Assembly: GCA_003117195.1 (NCBI GenBank)
Contig: BDSI01000045.1
Span: forward strand, 895,896-959,895
Source: Eudorina sp. 2006-703-Eu-15
Taxonomy: Eukaryota > Chlorophyta > Chlorophyceae > Chlamydomonadales > Volvocaceae
Reading direction: 5' to 3'
DNA length: 64,000 bases
The notes below the pieces were generated by a model that saw nothing but the letters and a program-made list of their open reading frames with translations, did no database searches and had not been told where the DNA came from. This document shows, one piece after another, positions 34,601 to 46,400 of the stretch (position 1 is the first letter of the stretch; the number at the start of each line of letters is the position of its first letter). The position numbers and the translations under genes are program-made.

Positions 34601-37600
34601 GTGGGTTCACGCTTCGGAAATACGGCATCGGATGTCACAACCCCTCGGACTAGGGCCGCATCATTGGGTGCGGGCGTCGGTCGAGTGTCGGGCCCGTGCC
34701 TGGCGGCGGCGGCAGCGCCGTGGCCAAGCCTGTAGGACAGGCTCGCTTGTCGCTTCGGCAGTTTCGCTTCCCGAGAAGGCGAAACTGCCGAACACCCACC
34801 CCGCTGTCCGCATTGTCGCGTGCTGCCACCATCCCATCCGGACGGGACGGCCCCTCCCACGGCTTTGCGGCGACCACCCTAATTGACCGTACGCATGTCC
34901 CGTATCCTTCCGCTTCCCACCCCAAATCTCCCTCCCCCCCCAGGTGAGGTGAAGGGCTACAACCTGACGGTCGGTGGTGGCCTGGGCCGCACCCACCGCG
35001 ACGACGACACCTACCCGCGCCTGGCGGATCCGCTGGGGTGAGCGCAGGGGCGGCAGGCGGAGAGCGGATCCTGACGGCAGGACCCGGACCCCCCGGGAAC
35101 CGGGGAGGGATGGCGCCGCGGGAGGGACGGTTCTGGGGATGTGTCGGACCCTTGACGAAGTGACCTGGGTAGTGAAGGGATCGCGCTCGTAAGACTCACG
35201 ACCTGGGCGCTGGGAATCAGGTCCCAGTGGACGCGGATTGGGTATTGTTGAACACACTGCTGCGGGGCCAACAGTTCATTGCCCTCCGCGCGTCCGCGCA
35301 TCTGCCGCCTCCACCACGCAGCTATGTCGACAAGGACGACATCTTCCATGCGGTCAAGGCGGTGGTGGCCACGCAGCGCGACTATGGCCGCCGCGACAAC
35401 CGCAAGCAGGCCCGCCTCAAGTACCTGGTGGCGGAGTGGGGCATTGACCGCTTCAGGTGCGACATGGATGATTGGAGGCTGCTTGGAGGGGCGTTGTCAG
35501 TAGTGTACGCGCAACCAAACCGCGCAGGTGCTGCGGTGGGGCCTGACGGCGCGTTGGGCAGCCAAAGCGCAGACATTGAAACCGGCAAACCGATGACGGT
35601 GATGCGATCCTTCCACTGCTACCCGTGCGTGTATCTGCTGCTAGGTGCTAGCGCTGTCGGTCTCGTGCACCTGTGGGCGTGGCCAAAACGATGTGTCGGC
35701 AGCCGAGGGGGCGGATACAGTCCCGGCCAAACGTCGCCCCGCTGCGTATCGCCCCTCGCTCCCCTCACCTTTGCCCCGGCAGCATCGCAGTTTGAATATG
35801 CCAACCAATTTCCTATACGGTGCCCCTCGCTCCTCGTTGCTGCCGATGGGCAGGTCGGTGACTGAGCAGTACATGGGCAAGAAGTTCGGGGAGTTCGTCC
35901 CGATGCCCACCTGGGAGTACAAGGACTACCTGGGCTGGGGCGAGCAGGGCAACGGGAAGCTCTTCTACGGCATCTACGTCCAGGTGCAGGGGCGGGGCAA
36001 GGGCAGGGTTTCACAAATACACAAGCCAGTGTCAGGGGATCGGCAATAGTCAGGAAGCCAGTCAGCTCACGGTTTGGGCCGGGAGGGGGCGTATGTTAGG
36101 CCTGGTGGAGTGATCGCGCGCGCGTCGCTAATACCTCACCGGCTGATGAGCTGCTCCCAACCGGTTTCCCGGGCAAATGCAGTGCAGTGCAAGGGTACAC
36201 AGTCTTAGGTCGGGAAGGAATTAAACCGGAATGGAGTCCGCCCCTGACTGCGCGCCTCGCGTCCGCGCCTCTTTCGCCCCTCCCATCCACCTGGGGGCCC
36301 CACTAATGAAAATGTCTACCAATTGTTTTACCCTCCCCCCCACACACACACCCACACACACTCTCTGTGTCTTCCCGCCTGTGCGACCGACCGCCGCGTG
36401 CAGAACGGCCGCATCAAGGGCGAGCAGAAGAAGGCGCTCCGCGCCGTGATTGAGAAGTTCGAGCTGCCGGTGACGCTGACGCCGCACCAGAACATCATCC
36501 TGCGCGAGGTGGACCCGGCCAACAAGGACGAGATCATGGCCATGCTGCGGGCGGGCGGCGTGCAGGAGCTGGTCGACTGGGACAGCATCGACCGCCTGTC
36601 GATGGCCTGCCCCGCGCTGCCGCTGTGCGGTCTCGCGGTGACGGAGGCGGAGCGCTCCCTGCCGGACATCAACAAGCGCATCCGCACCATGATGAACAAG
36701 GTGGGTTGGGTTGGTTGGAGTAGGAAGGGGGTTGGAGGGGGCGCAGGGGGTGGGATGGGTGGGGTGTCGGCTCAGCTGGGAGGGGTCGGCGGTGTACGGC
36801 GTGGGCCGACAGGTCGAGAGGGTCAGGTTGACGGCGTGTGGTGGGGCGGAAGGGGTACATGCTAGGACGCGCGGCTGGCGGCCAGCTAGGACGCGCGGCT
36901 GGCGGCCAGCTAGGACGTGCGGCTTGCGGCCAGCTGTAAGCGCATACACCCCGTGATGCTGCCTGGCAACAAGTGTCGGCCGTGCCGTTGTCAGCGTATT
37001 TCCCCGTGACGTCCGGAAGAGCGGAGGTTCCTGAAGGGCAGCATGAGCTGTCGCAGAGAGAGACGGCGTGTTGTAGCTGATCGCTGGTGTGGGTGTCCGC
37101 CGCCGCCGCCGTTGCGCAGGTGGGTGTGCCGGAGGAGCAGGAGCTGCACGTGCGGATGACCGGCTGCCCCAACGGCTGCGCGCGGCCCTACATGGCGGAG
37201 CTGGGCTTCGTGGGCGACGGCCCCAACAGCTACCAGCTCTGGCTGGGCGGCAACCACAACCAGACGCGGCTAGCGCAGCTGTACGCTGACAGGTGCGGCA
37301 TGCGAGTGTGTTACATGGTTACATAGGGGGTGGATACGAGCCGTTGGCCCAAGGGCACGCAAGGAAAACGCCTATAAGAACGTGGCTGACGGTTGGCTTG
37401 GGGTTCAATCAAAAGATGCCCCCGGGTTTCGGAGGAGGGCTGTCGGCTATCCTGTCGTTGTGAGTGCTGCCATGGCGAGTGCTTTACCTGTTCGGTGTCG
37501 AGATGGTCAGAGAGGCTGTGCGCTCGGACTTGGGCTGGGGCGGTTTCCCCAAACAGCCAGGCCAAGCAGCCAGGCAACCCGCTTCATTGGAAAAACCTGA

Positions 37601-37911
37601 GGACGGACGCCCCTCTCACCCACTCATGGAAGTCACGGTCTGTATGTCCTTCCGCCTGCTCTTCCTACAGGGTCAAGGTGAAGGACCTGGAGGCGTTCCT
37701 GGAGCCCGTCTTCACCGCCTGGAACACCCACCGGCGGCCCAAGGAGGGCTTTGGCGACTGGACGGCGCGCACCGGCTTTGACACCGTGAAGCAGCTAGCG
37801 GCAGCGGTGGCCAAGGCGGCGCCGGCGGCCGCGAATGGCAACGGGAACGGCAACGGCAATGGCAACGGGGTAGCGGCGAAGGATGCTGGGAAGCAGCTGG
37901 CGGCCAAGTAA
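31636..37911 (+). CDS. SIR1: Ferredoxin-dependent assimilatory sulfite reductase, plastid
   Basis: Ten exons join in frame to 642 residues, the usual length of plant and algal enzymes: 31636-32010, 32600-32800, 33069-33164, 34103-34289, 34944-35037, 35322-35456, 35854-35983, 36404-36700, 37120-37292, 37671-37911. It reduces sulfite to sulfide with ferredoxin electrons using a coupled siroheme and 4Fe-4S cluster. The cluster cysteines are C475-x5-C481 ([11 protein letters not shown]) and C521-x3-C525 ([17 protein letters not shown]). Also visible are the two ferrodoxin-like repeats ([35 protein letters not shown]), the first-half glycine motif [20 protein letters not shown], and [19 protein letters not shown]. 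The first ~45 residues ([20 protein letters not shown]) suit a chloroplast transit peptide. The C-terminus is a Ala/Asn-Gly repeat tail. An in-frame upstream codon at 31606 is not ATG, so 31636 is taken as the start. Confidence 0.97.
34754..34792. repeat. Perfect 14-bp inverted repeat in a SIR1 intron
   Basis: TTCGGCAGTTTCGC, an 11-base loop, then GCGAAACTGCCGAA. Lies in the fourth intron. A strong RNA or DNA hairpin is expected, but its function is unknown. Confidence 0.9.
35778..35822 (+). repeat. Intronic module A in SIR1 intron 6
   Basis: GGCAGCATCGCAGTTTGAAT, then ATGCCAACCAATTTCCTATA. Sense to the gene, ending about 30 bases before the acceptor at 35853. Confidence 0.85.
36305..36340 (+). 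repeat. Intronic module A, partial, in SIR1 intron 7
   Basis: AATGAAAATGTCTACCAATT followed by GTTTTACCCTCCCCCC. Sense, 60-100 bases before the acceptor at 36403. Confidence 0.7.
36862..36940. repeat. 26-bp tandem repeat, three copies, in SIR1 intron 8
   Basis: Three copies of CTAGGACGCGCGGCTGGCGG-CCAG with a few substitutions in the third. Confidence 0.88.
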
Positions 37912-40486
37912 AGTGAGCAGTCAGGTTGCCTGGGAGAGTCATGGCCCCCTTGCCCCCTGCGCCCTCATGTAGACCCGGTTGTTGATTGCTGAGGGGACGT
38001 GCCGGTTGCGGGGCCGATCGGGCGCCCACTCAATTGACCTGAGCAGCTCTGCTGGGCAGCTTGCATTTTGTTGAAGCGTAGGATGTTTGGTGTATGCGCC
38101 GGTACATGTACCTGTTTGCGTTTGTTGTGTCCCCAGGCAAGTAAGCACCCGGGGCGTGATGCGCAGCTGTTTGCTGTGTCGGGCATGTGCAAGGGGATGT
38201 GTCGGGAAGGCGGAGACCGGGGGGAGCTGTTGCAGGAGGTGGTCTCTTCGCGGCTCCTAGGAGCAGGGGACCACGATGGACCAGTCGGCTGCCCCCCTGT
38301 TTCGCATGCGGCGCGTGGGGTGTGTGTCGGTTGCCCGGGATGATGAGGGAGTGGGAACTCCCCACAGTCGGGTTTTCTCTCGAGAGTGTTGTTGTGATGT
38401 ACACCTCTCGTTCGGGTACCACCCCTTTGAAGTCTCAGTAAACTGCCGCTTTGCTTTGTGATCTTAGTCTCGACGGCGTGTGCTGGTACTGTGTGGACCT
38501 CTCCTTGCGGCGGCGGCGGCAGCGCGACTATGACCGCTGCGACGTAGCGTCAATTCCTCTGCACACACACGCGCGCGCACACACACGCCCCCGGGTCGTC
38601 GTTGGTGGGGGGCGGGACAGGTTGGGTTTTGGCGGCCAGCGATTAGTGTCCGTCACCTGAGGGCGCGGCCCATTTGGGGTCGCGCGCAGTCTTTTGTGTT
38701 GACCCGCCATCGACGATTCGGATGTTTGGAGGGGAGGTAGATGCTTGCATGGTTTCGGACTTCGACTACGTAGTGCGCGCGCTTGGACTGTTGCGGAGAT
38801 TCTCTAAGGGCCGTCGGCCGAGGGGCTGCCCCTGTCCCCGAACTTGTCTTGATGGCCCGGGCTTGCGGCGTTATGCCCCGGGACGCGGCTGGCCCATGCC
38901 CGGAACGGATAAGTAGGACATCGGGACATCGCAGGAGGGGGCAGCAGTAGCGTATGATGGAGCCATCGCAAGACAGGCTACATGACGATGAGCATATTAG
39001 GATGTTACGAAATGTCGTGGCGCCGTCGCAGTGTACGGCCGTTGTGTATCGGGGCGGTCACACCTTCCCAGGCATGAGTTAGTACGGCACGTTGGCGTGG
39101 AAGGCGGCAGACACGTCCGTGCGTGTCGGGATGGCGGCATTTTCAGATGTGGTTCTGCTGGAGGGGCGTTGGCCGGCGATGGGGGATACGAGGATAGCGA
39201 GGATACATCGGCCGAGCGCTGTCCTGCCTGCGCTGGGGCCCGTGCGGCCGCCGTTGAGCCTCCGAGGAAGTGCCCGGGATGGACGCCTGCGGTCCGGTTG
39301 TTGTCGCGACAGTAATTCGCGGCGGCGGGAAGAAGCACAGATGGATGGACCGCTCCCCGCTCGTTGTAGGCTCTTGAGGGTGGGTCAGATGGGTTTGGTG
39401 CGGACGGGAGGCGGTAATAATGCGGTGACTGATCTGCGGCACCTAAGGCTATGGCGTTTGCGGTCACAAGCCTGCATGCATAATCCCAGAACGTGTTTGA
39501 GGAGTTCGCCGGTGTTTGCGCGCCGCCATCCGAATCGGCTGTACACCGTCGTTGCGGTGGGCTCGATTTTGAAGAGGATACGCCCTCTGCGGCTGTAAAA
39601 TCAAATATGGAGTAATTTGCGGCATCCAGGGCTGATTTTGCTATCACTGACGGAACGGTGTCTCGGCGCTCGGGAATACGTCTCGGCACTCGGCGTCGAT
39701 TACCATTTCACGGCCGCGCATTCAATAGCTGTATCCAGCGGCATGTATTTGCAGGTTTAGGCTGCCATCGCAGTGAAATGGCCAACGCGGCGTCGAAGCA
39801 CTCGGAACGAGCGCAAACCATCGCGACAGTTGCTTGCTCATTTATTGCAAGATCGCACACCGCCAAGATGCTGCAGCAAGGCACTGGATGCTCAGGCGGG
39901 CGGGCGGCGGGTGCACACCCCGGCAGCAGCGGGCCCCGTGCTGACATCCTCCCGCGGCAGTCGTACGAACCCAGCACCAGGACAGGCCTGGACAGGCAAC
40001 GCACACGCCGGCCGCGGCGCTACATCAACAACGATCCTCCAACGCGTCATTGCCGTCTTGTTTCATTGCCTTCTTGCCCAGCGATATACCGTAACGAGCC
40101 AGCACACGACCACATCGCCGTTGGCTCGGTCAGTCCACTAGACACGGCGGCACGGTCCTCGGCATTGTCAACGAGCGACTCACCACGCGTGCAGCCCCTC
40201 GATCCTCCCGCGCGCTGTCAACTAGGGGTTTGCCCTTCCCTTCCCCCCCCGATCCCCGCACCCCCGGACGCGACGTCCAGGGATGTCACCCGGCGCAAGG
40301 ATGCCCACACGGTGGAGCAGACGCAGAGCTCATCCATCGCCCGAGCAAAAGAGGGAAACGCCGTACAGTATTATAACTATAACTCACATCGTCATAAATG
40401 TTATGCACATCCTATGTTGAGCACTGGACGCCGCTGTCCACCGCCGCTCCTTGCCCGCCCCACTGCCGTTCGGGCAAAGGCTGGCA
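37912..40486. other. Convergent intergenic region (SIR1 and thiamin gene 3' ends)
   Basis: Both genes end here, so the stretch should hold two 3' UTRs. I recognise no exon. A CA run lies near 38564-38585. The nearest TGTAA on the plus strand that I noticed is near 39594, too far to assign. A long plus-strand frame over 39.66-40.63 kb overlaps the last thiamin exon and has no protein-like features. Confidence 0.55.
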
Positions 40487-43400
40487 CTACTGCGGCGGCT
40501 GAAGCTGGTCCAGGGCGTCGTCCACGACGTGTCGCAGCGCCCGGGCAGCCCCCACCGCGTCCTCCTGTCCGAAGATGGCGGACACCACCGCGATGCCTGG
40601 GAAGGGGGAGGAGGAGGGGGAGGAGCAGCAGATAGGTAGGAGACCGAGGAGAGCATTGGGGCGGGGAGGGTGTGCGCCGGCGGTGCTTCTCGAACCACAC
40701 CGCGGAGTTACCAGTCCCACCTTGCCCGGGAGACCGGGAAGTGGTCCGCATCTTCACATCTTCACAAGGCAAGGAGCCGGCCCCACCAGGCACACCACAC
40801 GGCCAAACGGGGCGTGTCTCCTCGAGGTGCCGTACCGGGTCCCGTGGGGGAGTGGGTCACTGCTCCCCCGAGGCGAGGGCTTCGGAGTGCGTTTGGAGTC
40901 GTGCGGACCTTCCCTGGCATAGCATATAGCATAGCATAGCATAGCATAGTAGCATACTCGAGTCAGAGGCTCAAGAGTGTCCCGACATGGCCCCGTGTGT
41001 GTTCGGATGCGGTTCGTGGCACCCGCGGTCCGTGGTGTCCACACGTCGGGTCGACCTCCGCGAACTCGCCTTTGGGGAGTCGTCCCCCTGGATCACCACC
41101 GGTACTTGCACACGTGGACGCACCGCCCCACGTGCAGCGATCTGGGTCGCTGTCTACCGCATCCTCCTCCTCGAATGGGCTGGGTGTGGCGCACGGGTGC
41201 CCCTCAAAGAAGCTCCACCGCACACACCTTATACCGTATACTGCCGTACGCTGTCGTACACCGTCGTACCTGCACATCCCGCCCGGATGGTGTCCGCCGC
41301 GTTGGCCGCCGACACGCCGCCGATGGACACCACGGGCAGCGGCGCCGCCGCCGCACACACCGCCGCCAGGCCGTCCAGTCCGATGACGTCGGTGTCCTTG
41401 GTGCCGGTGGGCAGTACGGCACCCGCGCCCAGGTAGTCGGCCCCGGCGGCGGCAGCCGCCCGGGCCTGCGCGGGCGTCTTGACCGAGACGCCCAGGATCC
41501 GGGAGGGACCTGGAGAGGACCATATTGTACGGCAATTGTACGGCAAGTGCACGATGAGCGGCTCGGTGCAATGTGGGAGGCCGGAGGCGCGGAGGGTGTG
41601 GGGGACGCGAAATGCGAGTCACACCGTGTGACCCGCCCGTGTGAGCTCGCAGCTCAGCCAAGTGCCACTGTATCCGTGTCTGGGCGCACGACGACAGAAC
41701 GCGCAGCATTTCCATGCCGGACGAGACCGTTCCACCGCTTCCGCCCGCCTTATCAAGTCTCACGGGCCGAATCGTACACGCCCCCGCGGATCTTCTCACC
41801 AAGCATGGCTCGTACCACGTGGGCCGGCAGGTCGGACTGGCCCACGTGCACCCCATCGGCCCCAACCGCCAGGGCAACGTCCACTCGGTCGTTGATGATC
41901 AACGGAACGCCGTGCTGCCGGCACACCTGCGGAGCATCCACCAACACAAACACAAACACAAACACCATCGGCGACGGTACCGGTAGTACGTACGGCAGTA
42001 CGGCAGGTGATGCCGCGACCGGAGCCCTCAGCCGTCGGTCTCTTCATCCTTTCAGGCGCAGAGCCCACCCAGCCCACAGCGAGAGTGCGGATTCAAACCC
42101 CTTGCACGGAAACAAAGCCAAATATAAAAGAAGGCGAAACAAAAACGGCACAGACGAAACACGACAAAACAAGACGAAACAAGACGAGGGCAAACAGGGC
42201 CACAACACGCCCGCCTTATGTCGCGTGTCCACCCCAACCCACCCCCACCCCCCACCGCCACCCCCACCTGGAGCGCCGCGGCGGCCTCCCGCGCAAAGTC
42301 GCCCCCGTCGATGTCCTTTTCCCGCAGCTGGATGGTGGTGGCCCCTCCCAGGACAGCCAGGGTCACCGCCTGGAGCAGCGACCTGTTGGGAGTTGGGAGC
42401 GGTTGGGAGCGGTTGGGAGCGGTTCGGAGCGGTTGAGAGGATCCGGGGACAGATAAGAGGGCGGTTGCGGGCGACTGAAGGCGCGGCCGGTGGCAGCCGA
42501 CGGCTTGGCGCCGAGCACGAGGCAAGAGAGCCCGCATACCGCCCTCGCCCGCGAGGACGGGGGAGGGGCCACGAGGAGGTTGCCGGTCGGGTCAATGTCA
42601 TGCCTGCCTCATGCGGCATTTCTTGGGGCATAGCGGTAGCTGCGAAGTCGGGTGGGTAGAAGTACGGTGTGAGGAGGTGTGAGGCAGTTGTCATTACTGT
42701 TGCGTTGTTCTGGACTATCCAGTTGCCAGTTGAATGAGTAAACGTCACAGCCGGCAGTTGTGATGGACGCTGCGGATGCGCTAGAGCCCCACTCCTTAGC
42801 GTACCTGGTGGTGGCATCCGAAGCACACCGGCGGTCGTAGCCTTGGAGCTTGGCTGGCGGTACTTTATTGGTGACCGTCAACTTTCCTGTCGCGTGTCGC
42901 GGCTCTGTTCCCGGAACCCCAGAACCCCATAATTCCTTGCGTGCTCCTGCACACACACACACACATACACACACACCTGTTGCATTTCTTGTTGCAGTGC
43001 GGGTCCGTAACGCCGTACAGCCGCAGCTGCCGCCGCAGCGTTGCCGGGTCCACCCGCCGCAGCTCCGCCGCCGCAGCAGCAGCAGCAGCAACAGCGGGCG
43101 CGGGCGCTGCCGCCGCCGGCAGCATGTGCAGGTGGTGAAAGGGCCTCTGCACGCCTGACCCCAGGCGGAGCGGCGCACTCGCCCGGAGGGCCTCCTGGAG
43201 GGCGGCCCGCGCGGCGGTGACGGCGGGCAGCAGCGGCAGTCCCTTGGCCAGCTCCGCGGCGATTGCGGAGGCGAGGCTGCAGCCTGAGGGGGGTGCGGGG
43301 TGTGTGTGTGTGTGTGTTTAGAGAAGAGACCCACCCGGGTGTGCGTGTGTGGGGGTGTTTGCGGAGGGGTTGCTCAGTGGGTCTAGACCTTACAGCGAGC

Positions 43401-46400
43401 ATTGACAGTCGTCATTCGCTATCAACACATACATAACTTCAACATACATACACTATTCCGGATGTCGGGATGCGGTGTCGTTTCCAATGGTCGCCAATGG
43501 ACGAGGATGTCGTACTGTCCGGACGACGATGCGAGAGAGAAAGAAAAAACCCACACACCGCCTCCCCGCCAGCCGTACCCGTGCCGTGTGTGTTGCCCGT
43601 GTGGACCCACGGGCCGCGCAGCTCGTGCAGCTGCTGACCGTCGTACAGTACGTCAACGACCTCCGGGGGCGGCGCGGCCGCCGCCGCCGTCGTGACGTCA
43701 CCGCCGCCGCCAGGCGGCTTCAGGTGCCCTCCCTTGACCAGTACCGCGCCGCAGCCTGTACGAACCTGCGCGCGTGCACGTTATTTATTGACAACTAACT
43801 GCATTAGTTAGTTGGCGGCGCGCATGGTACATGCAAGATGCGACACGAACACCACGGCCGGTAGGCAAACCGAATACGTGGACGAGCTCGTACGAGGCGC
43901 AGGAGTACGGCAATAGGGACCCCGCCTTGGTGGGGGTGGTGGTTCGCTAATAGGGGCGCCATGGTGGCTAACTCCCCCTGAGCGGGCTTTATCCCTTGCC
44001 ATGGTTGGTTCTCAGGAACGGGGTGGTTCCCTGGTAGTGTGGGCCCGGGGAGTGTTTCGGTGCACTTGGGGAGCCTGTCCGGAGCGCCATGGTGGCGTTA
44101 CTTCATTTAGGCAGTGTATGGTGAGGAAGCCTCGGCTGTCGCCGGGGCTGTCACCGATGACCCGCGGGGTCCGCTGTAACATCCTAATAATAATAATAGG
44201 GTGAAAGGGAGGAAGCAAGAAGGCTGTAGGGGCTGCACGGCAGGTCCCTATGCCGCATCGGAGGACCAGAGCACTAGGGCCCTTGAAAGGCCCCTCCCCC
44301 ACACCCTCCCCCACACCCTCCCCACGCCCTCACTCGTTTACCGCCTCCGCTGCCGAACCCCCTTAGGCCCCCCCCCCCAACCACACAAAAAACGCGCAGC
44401 TCTACTCTGGCGCACTACTCTGCCGCCCTCGCATGTCACGCACACCTGTTCTGCCCCCCCCCCCGCCCGCCTGAGAACACACACCTGCAGCTCCCGGGCC
44501 GCCCGCCGCATGTCCTCCACCGACGTGATGGGGCCCCAGCCTGAGTCGGGGGTGTGGGGGGAGAGGTGAGGGTGGCGGGGAGGGGCCCACATCGGGGCAG
44601 GGGCAGGGAGCGGAAGCAAGGGGGCATAGGAGATTGGTAGACATTTTCACACTGCGCTGGGAGGGGGGAAAGCAGGGGCAGGGCATTTGGGGGACGGCAA
44701 GCAGGGACGCGGCGCAGCATGAGAGGTGGCGGTGGCGGTGGCGGTGGCGGTGGCGGTGGCGGTGGCGGTGGCGGTGGCGGTGGCGGTGGCGGTGGCGGTG
44801 GCGGTGGCGGTGGGCGCGGTGACGGCAGCCCGTGAAGACGGCTCGGCCCACGGTTGCGACAGTCAGTGTAAAAGGTATATAAGCGATATCCACACCCGAT
44901 ACCTGCCCGACGCCGAGCTTGCCCCCTCCCCTCCCTCCTCTCAAACATCCCCCCCACACACACACACACATGCACACGCACCCAGCAGCGCCTCCGCCTC
45001 CGGAATGTTGGGCGTGGCCACCGAGGCTAGAGGCAGCAGCTCCGTCAGCAGCGCCGCCGCCACCTCCCCCTCCGCCAGGCTGTGGCCGCTGGTGCTCACC
45101 ATCACCGGGTCCACCACCAGAGGCAGCGGAAGCGGCCGGGAGGCCGGGCCCCCCGCGGCCGCGGAGGAGGAGGAGCGGTGGTGTCGTACACGCTCCGCGA
45201 CCAGCCGTACCGTCTCCGCGTTGGGCAGCATGCCGGTCTTGATGGCGTCGGCGCCCAGGTCTGCGGTTGGGGGTGGGTGGGGCAGTTATGGGGCGGTTGG
45301 GCGGCAGGCACGACGGCTTGGGTAGGTTGGCAGTTGAGTAAGAGTACGACAACAGTAGCAGCTGTTGTTGCAGAACTGCACAAGCGCAGGAGCATTAAAC
45401 TTGCGCACTGTCCGAGGACATGGCAGCAGGCCCAGTGGCACTTTGACTAACTTGCGCACTGTCCGAGGACATGGCAGCAGGCCCAGTGGCACTTTGACTA
45501 TGGTAAACCTTGTACCAAACCCTACCCTTAACAGCAGCCACGAAACCCTCTCCCTCTCTCCCTTCCTCTCTGTCTTAACCTCTTTCTCTCCCTCTCTCTC
45601 TTTCTCTCCCCTTCCCTCTATCCCTGCCTCTCTCTCTCTCGATCGTCGACACCGGTTCGATTTGCGGCGGATCCCGCGCACATACCTGACAGCACCGCGT
45701 CGATCTGCTGCGACAGGAAATCCGGCGGTACGACATGTACGGCACTGACGCCGTGCGTGTTCTGCGCCGTGAGCGCCGTCAGGGCGGTCATAGCGAACAC
45801 CCCGCGGGCCAGCATCGCCTGGGGCCAAGGGTACAGAGCGGTTGGCGGTTGTCGGAAGTTGGCGGAAGTTGGCGGAAGTTGGGGGAAGTTGGCACTTTGG
45901 AGGAGCGGGAGCACCACTGTACCTTCGGCACCGTGTATCTTCAGCGAGCGTTTGGGCGCGGATCTCTCCTTCCGCCCAGCAGCAGCGGTTGCGTGGGTTG
46001 CGCAGATAGGTGAATTGATGATTAATTGATTTGATGTGCACCGTATTCAGGAACGTCCTAGGCTGCTCCTTTCCAGATTGCTCCCAACGGTTCCGAGCCC
46101 CCCTCCAGCAGCGCCCATCGCTGACAGCCGCAACCTCCTCACCACACACTGCAAAAACGATTTTCGGCCAGCCCTCGCTACGAACTGTCTGGGCGGTTCT
46201 CGACCTTCTCGTAATGCCCGTTACATTTGCAGCGGCAAACCCAAGCAAGTGCCTGTCCCCGTTCTTCACACCCCCACCTTGACATCCGCCTGGATGCCCG
46301 CACCGCCGCCCGAGTCCGAGCCCGCGATACTGAGAACTCGAGGGAGGGCGGGTGCCGTACTGCGCGGAGCAGACACGTGCCCGTTCGCCGCCGCCGTCGC

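Noticed and set aside
39658..40635. 325-codon plus-strand frame
   Set aside because: No recognisable domain; it runs antisense into the terminal ThiE exon and has an irregular composition.
43579..43600. GC-AG intron at thiamin exon 15 (ACGG|GCAACA)
   Set aside because: Reading 18 bases further reaches a normal GTACGG donor in the same phase and restores the canonical ThiD motif NTHGTGC, so the GT donor is used.
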